A stretch of DNA of 64,000 nucleotides. Source: Isoetes taiwanensis (Eukaryota > Streptophyta > Lycopodiopsida > Isoetales > Isoetaceae). Location: contig JAJEKV010000015.1 in NCBI GenBank assembly GCA_021234155.1, positions 10,626,101-10,690,100 on the forward strand. Direction: 5' to 3'. The position numbers were made by a program, and so were the translations under genes. The notes under the pieces were generated by a model. It did not search any database, was not told the DNA's origin, and saw only the letters and a program-made list of their open reading frames with translations. Shown piece by piece: positions 43,746 to 56,466 of the stretch; position 1 is the first letter of the stretch; the number at the start of each line of letters is the position of its first letter.

Positions 43746-46600
43746 AGCATTGCAAATCTGTTCATTTTTTATCAAGAGTAATAGATAAAATATCGTGTCT
43801 ATGGCAGGCAGATTGGATTCTTAACCCTAAAACATCAAAGATAAAATGGCAAGCATGAAAGCTAAAACTTATTGTTATTACCTCTGTAAAAATGTTCACG
43901 TTGCAGAAGAAGCTTTCATTGCCCTCCTAAAATACCAGAATGGGTGAAAGCTCGGTCTGCTGAAAGCGACTGCACCTTCTCAGAGGCATGAAAATCTGGA
44001 ATGGATAGATGGTTTCTAGCACAATCGGAAGGAGCACTATGCCAATTCGGGAGGCAACATGAGAAACGTGAAATGGGTCAAATTTGATATCAAAATGGAG
44101 GCGACAAATAGGAGAAGCAAGTCGCAGAGAGATCATCTACAAGTAAAAATGATCCGGCAAAGTTCTCGGAGCCTATGCAGTACAACGGGCATGAAAAACG
44201 AAAATCCAAGGGATGAAAATAATTTAAAAAAAATGAAGGGACATGATGCTGCACAGACTATCCTAAAACGCCTTTATTATTGTATACAAGAAACTTAGGC
44301 CGCCGCGAACGTTTCTCTTTCTCAATCCGAGCAATTGCGCCATCCTGCTCAAATTTCAGATGCGCACATGAAGCCCTTTCTGCTTTTGATTGCTGCCGGT
44401 AAACCCATCGCCACATCATAAAAAGGGCTGAGCTTTAGCTTAACTCAGACACAGACACAAAGCGTGACTTTTGTGAGCCAATTCATCTGATGCAGACTCC
44501 TTTGTATAGCATTTGTTTTACAAAGGGTCGGTGAAATTTGGCTAGATGTATTCTTGCTTTTTTACTGTGCTTCTTGCAGAATCTCCATGCCCACCAGCAA
44601 GGTAACGACATAAGGTCGAAATCCGTCTTCTGACAGAGCACAGCTTTGGATTAAATCCTGGTTATTCAGATAAGAATTTTGGATTAAATCCTGGTTATTC
44701 AGATAAGAGTTCTAGCTACGGTAGTTGAAGTTGAAGCCCTGGTGCACGCCATGCATTTTTGAAAGTGGCCCTTTAATCCGATTCAAGCAAGTTATTGAAG
44801 CCTCAGACATCGAATTCATAAAATCTCAGATAAACTTCTAGCAACAAAATATAATTCAAGGCTACCCAAATTTAACAGAAGGAAAATTAAACTTTATGGA
44901 AGTGGCCTAAACCTGATGGACTACTTTCTAAGCAACAAAGAGGATAATTCAGACTTTAGTATCACGTGCTGTGTCCCGCTTCGCTTCTGTTTGCTGGTGA
45001 GAGGAAAAATTCTTAGTTGCTCTTCAAGCCCATTTACAGGCTGTGTAGAATTGGCAGATACTTTCCAGCTCTTTGCAACAATAGAATTATTCAAAATCTA
45101 AATCTCTGAACCCAGAACACTAAATCTGTGACCCAAACATGAATCTCTGCACCACCAATAGCTGTGAGGCATCATTGATTGTGGCGTTTGTTCCATTCTG
45201 GCGTTCTTAGATCTGATTTTCTCTTTTGATTGGGCATAGCATAACATGTCATAATGGGGATGTCATACCAGAAAAACAATACCTTAACACTTCTCAGCTG
45301 CTCCATTGCATAATAGGGAGAAGCTTGTGCTACCACAAGGCTTTAACAATTTAGTGGAGTAATCAATTGTTGGACAGCCACCATTATTTAAATCCATGTT
45401 TGTTCATGTTTATTCTTAGGACATAGTCAGATCATCATAAGGTGTGGCTCCTAAAAGTCCAGCATTATCATATTTTGCATTATGCATACATCATTTATTA
45501 CCTTCAAATTCAATTAATAAACCGGGTAGCAAATCCAATAGAAGGACCTGGGTCAACCCATGCAGGCTAATCTTCTTCGATTCAGATTTTGTTGCAACTG
45601 AAGCCTTGCGGGAACTTGTCAACATCAGACAGAAAACAGTGAAGCTTAAACGTGGTTTCCATAGGCAAGAAAAGAAGAAATTCTTTAACAGAACCATACT
45701 CCATTATTTCATTGCTACTGCTCTTCCTATAATGTGGTAAGATAAGTGCCCCAATTGCAATCTGATAATGCCAAATGTGAAGAGAAATAACCGATAATAA
45801 TTGCACCTTTTGAAAGGGACGAACCTATCATTCCCGAAAACCTGGACGAGATGCCCAATTCAGCTCCAAAACCTTATGCACATAAGTAAGTAAAAGCAAA
45901 TTACGTACCTGCGTCAGGATTATAGAACATGAAATCGCTAAACCTAAAGCCGGAAGGATGCGCTCTCATGAGAAGATCTATTTGCGCCCATAAACAAAAT
46001 ACCTTTCCCATTTTCTATAACAAGAGGAAAACAAAACGAATGCCGTTTCCTTAAATCCCTGTCGCTTAGCATCCCTGTTCAATCCCTGTTTCCTTAAATC
46101 CCTATTCAATTTAGATCAACTTCTGGCAAATTTTACATCAAAGGGATTAAATCTATCCCATTATGCTTGTTAGACATGTTATTCGAAGCAGAAGCCATGT
46201 CCTATCGCGCGGGAAGGATGAGGAGCTTCCCAAACAGATGGCAAGCGACCAAGAGTGCATGCGACCCTACAGATCGCCGTACGTGTCGATGTTCAAAATT
46301 TTCAATGTTTTTTTTTCCCTTTCGATTTTTTCCCCCGGACAAACTCGTGGACGTGGCAGCAAGATATAAAGAGAATAAAGAATGATACCTCAAAGAATCT
46401 TGCCCATAACAATTATATAGTTTAGATATAGAAATAGATAGATGTTTTAGTGCAAGTAATTCTTATATTATAATGTTTTAGTGCAAGTAATGGACCACGC
46501 CTTAAATCTGACGGTCTAGATTATTTTACCTAGATCGAACGGACAGTTGTTTCCACGATTTCTTAGGTTTTTTTAGCGCTTTTGTTTGTGGCTCTGTAGG
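43746..46600. other. Intergenic sequence without recognised gene
   Basis: No coding family is recognised. A short direct duplication (TTGGATTAAATCCTGGTTATTCAGATAAGA) lies at 44646-44707, and AAATCCCTGTTTCCTTAAATCCC words recur at 46050-46110. Other open frames appear fortuitous. Confidence 0.4.
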
Positions 46601-46846
46601 GTTAGAGCTTCGGCTTCCTTTAGTTCAGGGCTATGGTGCAGCCATGGCAACTATCGAGCTCGCTTCTCCATCCATTTCGGTCATATTTGTTCCTTTTTTT
46701 CCAGCTTTAGGGCAGTGCTACAATAAAATGGACTAGAAGACTCCTCTTGGTTTTAGTCTGAGATATTGATGCCGGAAGATACCATAATGCGCAGAGGTCT
46801 CTAGAGGAGTTTTACAAAGGGATTTCTGTCATAATTTGCCACAGCC

Positions 46847-47290
46847 ATGGCCCATGCATTCCGATTAAAGAGAAGCATGAGCAACCTCTGCCAAACCACC
46901 TTCTGCAGATATATGGCAAACGCAAAACTCTGTGTCATTCCAGGTCGTAGAGCTGAATCCTTCCTCCTGCAACATTATTTCCAGCTTCTACTTGGAAATC
47001 CGTTTGACATGGATGGTATTAGTGGAAGATTCCCGCAGTGGAAATGCTGTCATATTGGAGATTCTTCAGTCAAATCCTGGAGGGTCATATACACTGCTGA
47101 AGTTAGGCCTCCTTTTCTGAAGTGGAGAGTTATGAAATGCAGCAAACTCTATTCTTGCAAGGTAGATGTTGTTTCCCATGTAAAAATTAGCACTTCATTT
47201 CATAGTTTGATGGAGCTAGAGTTTGATCTCTAGCATCTCTTTTTTGAGCCAACAATATCTTCTCATTCTGTTTGTAGGTTGACATCACCA
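46847..47290 (+). other. Possible 5' exons of the ULP1-type protease gene
   Basis: Open stretches at 46847-46945 and 46946-47160, the latter ending at CAAG/GTAGAT, lie upstream of the protease exons on the same strand. One frame reads HLLQIYGKRKTLCHSR and continues through the AG/GT-like junction as VVELNPSSCNIISSFYLEI. The long N-terminal extensions of plant SENP-like proteases are poorly conserved, so I cannot confirm the link. Confidence 0.3.
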
Positions 47291-47734
47291 AGTTTGGTGA
47301 AACATAATTTGTTGGAGTTAAAGAAATATCTATATATCATCTTTGCTTTTACACTTGGTGAAATTCGACCCCATCACTAGGTGAAATTCGTTTATACTTT
47401 GCTCATCTGTTGTTTCCAGTCATTCTTCCAAGCTCCAGGTTTGTTTTTATCATAACCACTTTGTTTACAAATTTTTTTCTTCATTATAGAAGGGCTTCAA
47501 AAAGGCTTTTCCATGGGAGCATTTAGGGAGAACAGAAGATTGGCCATATTTACAACTCATCAGCAAGATATTGCCTTCCACTCCATCTGGATAAGGTGAG
47601 AAGAATGTATTGCTGCTCAATTTAAGTTTGGTTTGTTTTTGTAGTAGGCTGGCATAGCAAGGGAAATATACCTGCAGAGGTTTAGCAATGGACCAGTCTA
47701 CATAGTCTTGACCATCAAAGTTGTAATTTTTTAG

Positions 47735-49274
47735 AAATGATGAGCATGCCGTCTCTGACACTCTAAAGAAAAAAGATATTATTGTAGAGGTCTTCGACAC
47801 TCCAAAGAAAACAGTTGTAGACAAGGTGCAGAAGATACCAATTCTAAAGCCAATGCCACATCATCAGACCGAACTTGAAATGCTGTTTTCAAATGGTAAG
47901 TCAAAAACTACTTATTGCATTTATTTATTGCATGTTCATACATTTTATTATTCGCAGAAACAGAGGAAACTAGTGGATCTATGGCCTTAGTTGGAACTAC
48001 AATCGAAAAGATTGAAGAATCATATAAGACAGAAACATATACAACTGGTACTGAAGAAATTTTAGTGGAGAATGTGGCTACGGATATGAAGCAGGTGGTT
48101 GTGGTGAAGCAAGAGAAGGAGGAATCTGAGGATAGAACAGATACAGATAGTGGTGTGAACGAGAAAGAGTCAAGAAAAAGAAAAAGAAAAGATACAAAGG
48201 TGTTGTGGCCAGCTAAGAGAACTAGAAGCCAGACATCAGTTGAGCAACTGTAAGTGTAATTGGATTAGTAAATATGTGTTTTATGCTAGTTACCATTGAT
48301 GCTTGGTCTGCAGTGACATGGATAACCTTCAGACAATGGTTCCATTCTATCCGTTCCAAGCTGAACCTCCGATTAAGGTCACGAAATATTGTGTGGAGAC
48401 ATTGTTTAAAGATAGGCACATGTCTAACAGACATTTAGACATATTCGGAAGGTATGTGAGCAGCACATTGACATCCAAATGGCGAGATGTCTTCTTTTTC
48501 TTCCCTTCAGAAAACTTTTTGACTTATCGGGCAGCATTTAAAAGATTAGCCCTGGATGCTAATAGTATGGGACAGTCAGGCAGGAGTGCGGTTGAGAAAG
48601 GGCTACAAGGCATTGTTGTTAGTAAATGCCAGTATATTATGGTTCCAGTTCAAATTGAGGACCCTGCCCATCATGTTTTGGTGATTTTTGTTTTAGAGTC
48701 TGCAAAAAATTGCAGTACCACCTCAATGGCTTCTCCTGCAATTATTGTGTTGAACTCCATGACTGGTATAACAGTGGACAGCAAACTCCTAAATATGTGA
48801 GCATGTTCTTTCAGTATATGTACTTTGTGCTTGCTTAAATCTTAGTTGCATGTTCTCATTTGTGTGTGCAGGCTTCATAAGGATGTCATCACATATCTAA
48901 CCAACTCTAGCTCACGTAGAGTTGAATTATATGTGAAGAATGTAGTGAAGAAGGAAACTATTCCAGAGGTTCCACAACAACCAGATAGTGTAAGCTGCGG
49001 TCTTTATGTGATGGCCTTTATGCAAGCTTTTGTGGATGCCCAAGTGAATTCTAAAAGCATGGTGAGTTGTTCTTATATTTCACATAAATCCTTTGGGATG
49101 TTTTATTGTAGCGGATCTTAATTCTTGTGTTTGTTGCAGTTTTCATCAACCTGGTTCGACAAGGATTTTGCACTTGGCAGAAGAAATGTATTAATAAAAG
49201 CCATGATTGAATATGGTTTGAGAAGAAGAGATGAGACAAAACAAGTTGTCACTGGGCAGAAGAGTGGTAGTTAA
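47735..49274 (+). CDS. ULP1/SENP-type SUMO protease (C48 family), 3' exons
   Basis: These enzymes cleave SUMO from targets in the nucleus. Exons 47735-47895, 47958-48249, 48314-48796, 48872-49061 and 49140-49274 join in frame with GT-AG borders and end at TAA 49272-49274. The first two encode an acidic linker with a basic stretch (KESRKRKRKDTKVLWPAKR), a likely nuclear signal. The catalytic part holds LTSKWRDVFFFFPSENF, PAHHVLVIFVLE (His region; the usual Trp after His is His here), AIIVLNSMTG (the usual catalytic Asp is Asn) and VPQQPDSVSCGLYVMAF (Gln and Cys). The upstream exons are uncertain. The Asn substitution may reduce or abolish activity. ULP1-like domains also occur in some Mutator-type transposons; no element ends were found here. 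Confidence 0.82.
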
Positions 49275-49430
49275 ACTCATTCCAACTTATGGAATTTAAA
49301 GCTAATTGACTATTGTACTTTGAAATTTATTCGAATAAGAAATCATTTGCAACGCTTTAATTTCTATCAAGGGTTACAAACTAGAATTAGTTTAGACTTA
49401 CTGTCTTATCCTTAGGCTTGGTCCGGTTAG

Positions 49431-50858
49431 ATGTATGGCAAGACTAGTCCATCTTTGAACCTAACTCAAGAGCCTCGGGGTGATGAAGATGAACAAAACG
49501 AAGATGAAGAGGTAAATTATTCTGAACTATGTCACTTACAAAAGGATGAAAATAACCATGATATGATGATTTTAGATTCAGGAGCTGAGAGGACAGTAAC
49601 CTCATCTACACACATGCTTAAAGATTGCAGGGGAATCAAAGGAGGGCATGTGCAATTAGGAAATGGAGAGTTACAAGATATTAAAGACACTGGAATGTTG
49701 GAGCTTTATGATTTGGATGGAAAAGCAGTTAAATTAAAAGAAGTACTCTGTGTACCAGGATTAGTCAGAAATTTGATTTCTGTGTGCCAGTTAGTAGATC
49801 TTGGGTATAAAGTTTTATTTGAAAGATTACAATGTAAGGTGTTTCATGATAATAAATTAAAGTTTGTTGGCAAGAGAGTTGGAAATTTGTTTGGTCTGAA
49901 TTCTGATCATTTAACTCAAAGTGTCAATCTGGTAACTTGTTCAGATGTTAAACTATGGCATGAAAGAATGTGTCATGTAAATTCAAAAACAATTGAGCTT
50001 TTGATTAAAAGGGGATTGCTGGAGGCATCTGAAATCAAAGGGAAAAAGTTTAAATGTGCAGGTTGCATTCTAGGCAAACATACAAGGTTGCCTTTCAAAA
50101 AATCCATGAAAAGGACAAAAGGGGTGCTGGATCTAATCCATTCAGACCTATGTGGACCATTGAATATATCAAATCTCTCTGGGAAGAGATATTTCATTAC
50201 CTTTGTAGACGACTATAGCAGAATGGCCAAGGTTTACTGCCTAAGCACCAAGGATCAAGCTCTTCTAGCATTTAAGAAATTTGTAAATGAAGTACAATTG
50301 GAAACTGGAAGAAAATTTAGATGCTTACGCATAGATAGAGGAGGAGAATTTTTGTCAAATGAGTTCAAGCACTACTGTAATGAATTAGGCATCAAACGAC
50401 AGTTAACTTGCAGATTCTCCCCTCAACAAAATGGAATTGATGAGAGAAGAAATAGAACAATACTTAATGCTGTCAGAAGCATGCTCAAGTATTCAGGGCT
50501 GCCTAACTTTCTTTGGGAGGAGGCGGTTATGACAGCATTGTTTGTCCAAAACTTATTACCCTCCATAAGCATTAAGGGGCAGATCCCATTAACCCTTTGG
50601 TGTTCAAAGAACCCTGACTATAGCAGGCTGAAAGCCTATGGGTGTTTGGCGTATGCTCATGTGCCAGAAGAACTCAGGAAGAAGTTGGATGACAGAGCAT
50701 ATATTACTTACATGGTAGGGTATGATTCACAATCCAAGGCTTATAGATTATATGATCCAAGCAAAAGGAGAATCATTATAAGTCGAGATGTATTGTTTGA
50801 TGAAGAACAATTCTATAAAGTACTGCCAAGGATTAACAGTCCAGCAGATATAACTTAA
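49431..50858 (+). pseudogene. Copia protease and integrase, 475 aa frame
   Basis: The frame opens inside the polyprotein. It contains MILDSGAERTVTS (aspartic protease DSGA), KLWHERMCHVNSKTIELLIK with the following CAGC (the GAG-pre-integrase zinc-binding part), IHSDLCGP and RIDRGGEFLS (catalytic Asp residues of the integrase core) and DERRNRTILNAVRSML (catalytic Glu). It ends with YDPSKRRIIISRDVLFDE, the usual integrase C-terminal strand, then TAA at 50856. The remaining pieces continue downstream in other frames, so the original single polyprotein has been split. Confidence 0.93.
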
Positions 50859-50864
50859 TGTAAG

Positions 50865-51248
50865 ATGGACAAAAGGGTTCAATTCAAAGATGAGGTAAAC
50901 AAGCCAGCAATAGTATTTGATACAGATGAGGAAGATGAAATAAGCTTGAATCAAGCACTGCCTAACATGAATGTAAACGTGCAGCAAGGAGATCCGGAAC
51001 ATGAAGTAAGTGTTGATCAAAGGTTGCCTGATACTAATGTTGATGTTGAAAATGTGCAGCACGAGGATTCAGTTGACCAACAAGTCAATGAACCAGCAGG
51101 CCCCATTAGGAGGAAGAAAAGGACTGAGGCTCAAATTATTAAGGATGAAGGAGTAACAAATCATGAAAAGTTTGGAAGAGATGAATTTGGCAAAGCAAAA
51201 GACTTAAAGACAATGAAGGTGAGATCCTTGGTTTGTTTGAGATATTAA
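50865..51248 (+). pseudogene. Copia integrase-RT linker
   Basis: An acidic linker (DTDEEDEISLNQALPNMN, then two related VDQxLPDTNVD-type units) ends in GPIRRKKRTEAQIIKDEG. It connects the integrase frame with the RT frame and carries stops on both sides. Linkers of this kind are poorly conserved among Copia elements. Confidence 0.75.
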
Positions 51249-51316
51249 TGCATCTAGATACTTCAGTTCCTAAAACATACGAAGAGGCAATTATCTCAGC
51301 TGATAGCAAACAGTAG

Positions 51317-52800
51317 TTGAAGGCAATGCAAGGGGAAATGAGTTCTTTTAGCAGGACTGATACATATGAACTTGTAGATGCTCCAGAGGATAAAAATATT
51401 GTGGGATGTAAATGGCTGTACAAGTTAAAAACAGAGGCAGATGGAAAAACTCCCAAGTTTAAGGCTCGTTTAGTGGCCCAAGGTTTTTCACAAAAATATG
51501 GTCAAGATTATGAAGAGACTTTTTCACCCCTTGTTAAAATGAACAGTATAAGAATGCTTTTGGCTATAGCCAATGCATACAACCTGGAGATACATCACAT
51601 GTATGTAAATACTGCATTTCTAAATGCAAAGCTTGAGGAAGAGCCAAAGGGCTTTGAAGTAGGAACTGGGAAAGTCTGGAAGTTAAGGAGAGTTGTGTAT
51701 GGTCTAAAGCAGTCTCCAAGGGAATGGTACAAATGTATTGATTCCTATCTTAGAGAACAAAGCTTTGATAAATTTCAGAATGATGGTAATCTTTACAAGT
51801 ACAAGGCTGGAGATGACTGGTGCATAATAGCTCTTTATGTTGGCGATAATTTGATGATTTCAAATGGAATAAAAGCATTGAATCACTGCAAGAAAGTTCT
51901 GAGCAGCAAGTTTAAGATGACTGACCTAGGTGAACTAAGGAAATTCTTAGGGATCGAAGTGCATAGAAACAGGTCTGCTAAAACATTGGTACTCACTCAA
52001 AGGGGCCAAATTGAAGGGATGCTAAAAAAATTTAATATGGAAGACTGCAATATCTCAAAGACTCCTATCGTGCCAGGAAGCAAAATATCTGCCAAGATGG
52101 GTCCAAAAACAGAAAAAGAAAGAGAAGAGATGAAGAATATACCTTATATGTCACTGATAGGATGTCTATCCTATACTCGTCCAAATATAGCATTTGCAGT
52201 AAACATCTTAAGTAGGTACAATAATGATCCAGGGAGGGATCATTGGACAACTGCCAAAAAAATATTGAGATACCCTAAGGGAACAATGGATGATGGTATA
52301 ACATATTGCACAAAAGACATGCAGTTACAAGCCTACTGTGATGCGGATTGGGGAGGTGACCTTGACACACGAAAATCAACTTCTGGTTATTTAATATTTT
52401 TAGGAGGGGCTCCAGTTTCATGCAAATGCAAAAAACAAAGTGCAATTGCCATGTCTAGTGCTGAGGCAATATATGCCTCAGCTGCCTTGACCACGAAGGA
52501 GATAGTTTGGGAAAGAAGGCTGCTGGATGAACTTGGTTATAAGCAAATTAAGGCCACTGAACTTTACTGTGACAGCACTAGCTGCATTGCAATGACCAAA
52601 GATCCAGTCCTACATGAGAGGACTAAACATATTGAATTGGAACTCCATTTCATCAGAGAATTTGTAAAGAAGAATGCAGTCAAACTCATTTATGTAAATA
52701 CTTCAAGATAACTGGCAGATATCTTGAGTAAGGCATTGTCTGAAGGCAAGTTTACAGAATTAAAAAAGATGATTCAGTGCAGCAGAGATGATAGCATGAA
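51317..52800 (+). pseudogene. Copia reverse transcriptase and RNase H with altered active site
   Basis: RT starts with MKAMQGEMSSFSRTDTYELV and GCKWLYKLKTEADGKTPKFK. The first catalytic Asp motif, normally MDVKTAFL, reads MYVNTAFL, and the YVDD box reads YVGD, so both catalytic Asp positions are damaged. RNase H follows with YCDADWGGDLDTRKSTSGY, AMSSAEAIYASA, LYCDSTSCIAMTKDPVLHER and TKHIELELHFIREF. A TAA at 52709 interrupts the final part, which continues as LADILSKALSEGKFTELK. Confidence 0.92.
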
Positions 52801-52808
52801 GGGGGAAA

Positions 52809-53410
52809 TGTAGAAAAAGATCATGTTGTCATCAAGATTCTATGATCGAGTTAGTTCCTAAAGGTTAATGCCTAAGAGGATAGAAAAATGTTAAAGGTTA
52901 AGCATGGTTGCATGGTTGAACAAAAGAAAAAGCATTTTAAAGTTAAATCCCTTATGGGATAAGTCGTAAAGGGGGAAAATACATTCAAATAGGAAACTTG
53001 CTGTTTGGAGCGTATAGGAGGTCGATCGGCCCGCCATGGCGGCCGGATCTTGGCCCGAAACTGTTTAAGAAGGATTCACTGGTTGATTTGCAGATGTACT
53101 GATGGATTGTAGGTGATTTCCGGCAGGTTTGATCTGTGCTTGGGCTATCAGATGTATAGTCAACGTTAATATGTTTTTGGGTCAATACCTCTGCTACAGT
53201 GTTATTACTGTAGCAATCTAATGGTTGAAGTTATGATGCATATATAAAAGACTTGTTAACCATTGAAGTTGTTGATTGAGTAGAATGAGATTGAATGCTT
53301 AGAAATTGAAGATTGATTTAAATTGTCTAGATCAATTTGACTGCAGTATCATTCTCTTCACTTCGGAAGAGCGTGCTTTAGTCGCTTGCAAGAGATCGAG
53401 GTGCTGGATC
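52809..53410 (+). repeat. Copia 3' LTR
   Basis: Begins TGTAGAAAAAG directly after the polypurine tract. It contains a TATA-like box TATATAAAAG at 53241-53250. The right-hand end is uncertain because no second LTR is available for comparison; I place it near 53400. Confidence 0.7.
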
Positions 53411-54285
53411 GCAGGGTAAAAGCAAAGGGATCAAAGGACCAAAGAAACAAGAACGGGGAAGAAAGAATTGGAGGGAATTTTCCACTGCCTATTTTCGGTC
53501 GAAAAAAAAAAACGGTAATTATTATACATTTCTAAAAATGTATATGTATTAAAACGACCCAATATTTTATCACCCTAACGTGCTTTTACCCTATATAAGA
53601 AGAAGTAAGAACTAAGCTAAGCTTATTGTAAGAAGTCTGGGAATAGTTCTTAGAATTGTAGATGGTAGGTCAGACCTTGTATATTGTAAAGGGGATCCTG
53701 GCAACAGCAATATAGAGATTGTTCTGCTTGGAGAAGCCAGAACTCAATTGGAACCTTGAGATCATGTAGCTTATGGGGTTTGCATGGAGGTTCTAACAAG
53801 GGCATGAAAGGCGCCATCGGCTCCATGAGACAAGAAGCTGATTTAGAGGGTAGACAAAGATGTATATATAACTTTGGTGATTAGATTGAAGTTAAGATGC
53901 TAAAATAAACTATGATAAGGAATTGCACTGCTAAGAAACAACCGTGGAGGTTATGTGAGATATGTTAATCTTTCAGTTAGATAGTAAGAGAATGTATGCC
54001 AAAGGGGCCTAAAGAAGCTTATGGAGGCTTCTGCAGTATGGCAATGGCATGAAGTATTGCTGGCCAAATAAAATGCTAAGTTATGTAAACTAACTTATTA
54101 GTAAGGAAGGAAGGAAGAGACAAGCTAAAATATTGAATTGCTTATGAGTATTCTGTAAAATGTTCACTCCTTATGGAGGGAGTGACTTTTGGGAAGCATG
54201 CTGGTAGAAGTATGTTGTAGTTGCTAGGTGATCCTTGTACCTTATATGGATGTAAATTGTAGGGATATCATGATTATTTGGGAAT
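53411..54285. other. Sequence between Copia LTR and Gypsy-family LTR
   Basis: AT-rich with a TATA-like element (CCCTATATAAGAAG, about 53590). It may be host intergenic DNA or the end of another LTR. No coding sequence is recognised. Confidence 0.35.
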
Positions 54286-54289
54286 AGGA

Positions 54290-56270
54290 CATTATAACAT
54301 CCTAGAATAAGCTTTTTCTATGGGGAGGAAAATGCTAGACCTTTTATGTGTTCTTGGATAATATATCTAGACATGTTAAATGCTTGGATATTATGGTGAT
54401 GTGTCAAGGTTGCATTATGTTACCATGTACTTGTTGCATATTTGACATCATGTGGTAGAACATGAATGTGATATGTCTACGATATCATTGCAAATGTTGG
54501 CATTGTTCTATGTTGTTCCTAGTAAATGCATAGGAAATGCATGTGATTTATGACTCTTGATTCTTGGATCATATGATGATAAACATGGTTTACACTCTGA
54601 CATGTGGGGCATATGCAAAGTTCTTGGCTGATACATAAGTGCATATTTTCCGGGGCCGGAGTCCATTTGCGGTGGCTTGGACTCGCGGTTGTTCTTGTTC
54701 TTGACATCGGGTGTTGTCACCCCAGCAAGGGTGCTTCGTCGCGCTACATGGCTTGGAAGTGGTCCCCTAGTGCTGGATGCAGGCTATGAGGGTGTGTACA
54801 CATGAGGCTTACCCCGCCCATATTTGCTGCAGGGCCTGATCAGCCCGGGTGGCCTTCATGGAACCGGAGCAGGCACTGCATGTTTATGGATATCTCATGG
54901 TTATTTCATGGTTCTTCATGGTCTCATGTTGGTTATTGTAAGGTTATGACATGTGCATTTACACTTTATTTGGATTGCTTGATGATGTTTCGATTCTTAT
55001 TATCATTGTTCATCTTATGTGCTAATACTGCATTGCTGATTTCTAGCATAGAGAGATTCTTAGGAGAGGCATCTAAGTCTGAGAATTACTCTTGTGATTG
55101 GTACGTCGTACATGTTTCTTGTTGATTATGCCATCATTTTCTAAATGCCTCAAACCCCCACTTAGACTTTAAGACTAAGCCCATGTATTCATGGTGTAAG
55201 CAGTTTCAGAGATCGCAGAATGTAGCAGGGCAATTTAAGGGTACAACTACGTGCAGTCTTTACTTATGAGGACTCTGTATGCCTTTAGAAAGGCCTTATC
55301 ATTTCTGGAGTTTATGGATATTAAACTGCATATCACGATCTTGTATATGCCACAAGAGGGCTATACAATTATGTTTCAAATATGTATGTACTTCTAACTG
55401 TGGATTTGAAGACAAAGATTCAATTCTTTACCAAGATTTCTTCAGTAGAATTACATTATTCAACTCATGGATAACAATTTATCATTGACTCATGCAAGGT
55501 TAAATGGGATTTCGGGTTACCTGGAGGGTTAACTCGGCAGACCCGTTACATATTCTATGCACACTCCTGTGTATTGGGAAGGGGGGGTAGAGACCTTGAA
55601 AGCTTTAGTAGTTGATGCATCTAGATAGCCTCATTAATTTCCAGTTAACGGGGCTTGTGCATAAGGCTCCCCCCTGGTTGTGGGTGGCGGGGCCAGACCA
55701 ATAGATAAGGAGGATATGTCCCATTGCAGAACAATCCCTCTGGTGTGTAAAGCCTACCAGGGATCTTAGCGGGCTAGGGCTAATAGCTTGCCACTGCGTG
55801 TGGGCAAGGCATGCTCTGGAGGGAGTGATCTCCTCCTGCCTCATCGAGACTGCGGAGATGAAATCCAGGGGTAGCCCCCTTGGCTATGCATGTGGCAGGC
55901 TACGGTCCAGTCCCAAGTTTTATCAGCCTATTCTGCAAAGTATCCACAGGAGGGGCGGATGGAGAGGATTACCCAATAGCCATGTATGAATTCTGTCTGC
56001 AATGACTTCTGAAGACCGAAGCCGTCAGTCCAATCCCCTTGAGTCTGAACCTTGGGTAGAATCTCCTCCATGATGATGTTGTTGACGTTCTTACACATGT
56101 ATGCTTATGGTAAGTATAGTAAGCTACCCTTCGAGGCGGAGCTATTTATATTGATGTCATGTGCTCATGTTTATTTATGCTTTCGCAGCTAGGACGGTCC
56201 CGAGGGAAGATGCGATAAATGACACGTCTATTCTTCCTCATCAATTCCTTGCCAAGGGATTGATGTTAGG
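54290..56270 (+). repeat. Ty3/Gypsy-family LTR, plus orientation
   Basis: The part 55500-56270 is homologous to the LTR copies at 62290-63790 and 26945-28095 but inverted relative to them. It ends ...GGGATTGATGTTAGG immediately before TGGTATCAGAAC. The left end may be near 54290, where TTATAACATCCTAGAATAAG resembles the LTR start TGTGATGTTCTAGCATAA of the 63.8-kb copy. It lacks a ~90-bp stretch (GGGCTCGACACCTC...) that the other two copies have. Its orientation makes it a candidate 5' LTR for the genes that follow. Confidence 0.65.
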
Positions 56271-56282
56271 TGGTATCAGAAC
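56271..56282 (+). other. Primer-binding-site-like motif TGGTATCAGAAC
   Basis: Directly follows the LTR homology. Plant LTR retrotransposons commonly use TGGTATCAGAGC, complementary to the 3' end of initiator tRNA-Met; this copy differs at one visible position. It supports reading the upstream LTR as a 5' LTR and 56283 onward as an element's internal region. Confidence 0.65.
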
Positions 56283-56466
56283 TACAATCTTGGTAGACCA
56301 AGATCCAGCACTGACAAATTCCCTGATAGGACTAACAGTAGACCTTCAATCTTGCGGATAATAACCCAAGCATGAACCTCGAAAATTGGGAAAAAAATTT
56401 TCCATCTTGAGAACAATAAGCTAAGCTAATATTAATTAGGAAAAGTAAATTAAAAAAACATTAGAC

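Larger units (their letters stand above)
49431..52808 (+). mobile_element. Ty1/Copia retrotransposon lacking 5' LTR and gag
   Basis: Protease, integrase, reverse transcriptase and RNase H are present in Copia order from 49431 to 52800, followed by a polypurine tract (AAGGGGGAAA, 52799-52808) and a 3' LTR starting TGTAGAAAAAG at 52809. No gag CCHC knuckle or 5' LTR is found between the ULP1-type gene (ends 49274) and the protease. The element is inactive through truncation, stops and active-site changes. Confidence 0.92.

Noticed and set aside
47465-47824. Minus-strand open frame of 119 codons over the ULP1-type gene
   Set aside because: No family similarity; it overlaps a plus-strand exon that joins in frame to the protease gene.
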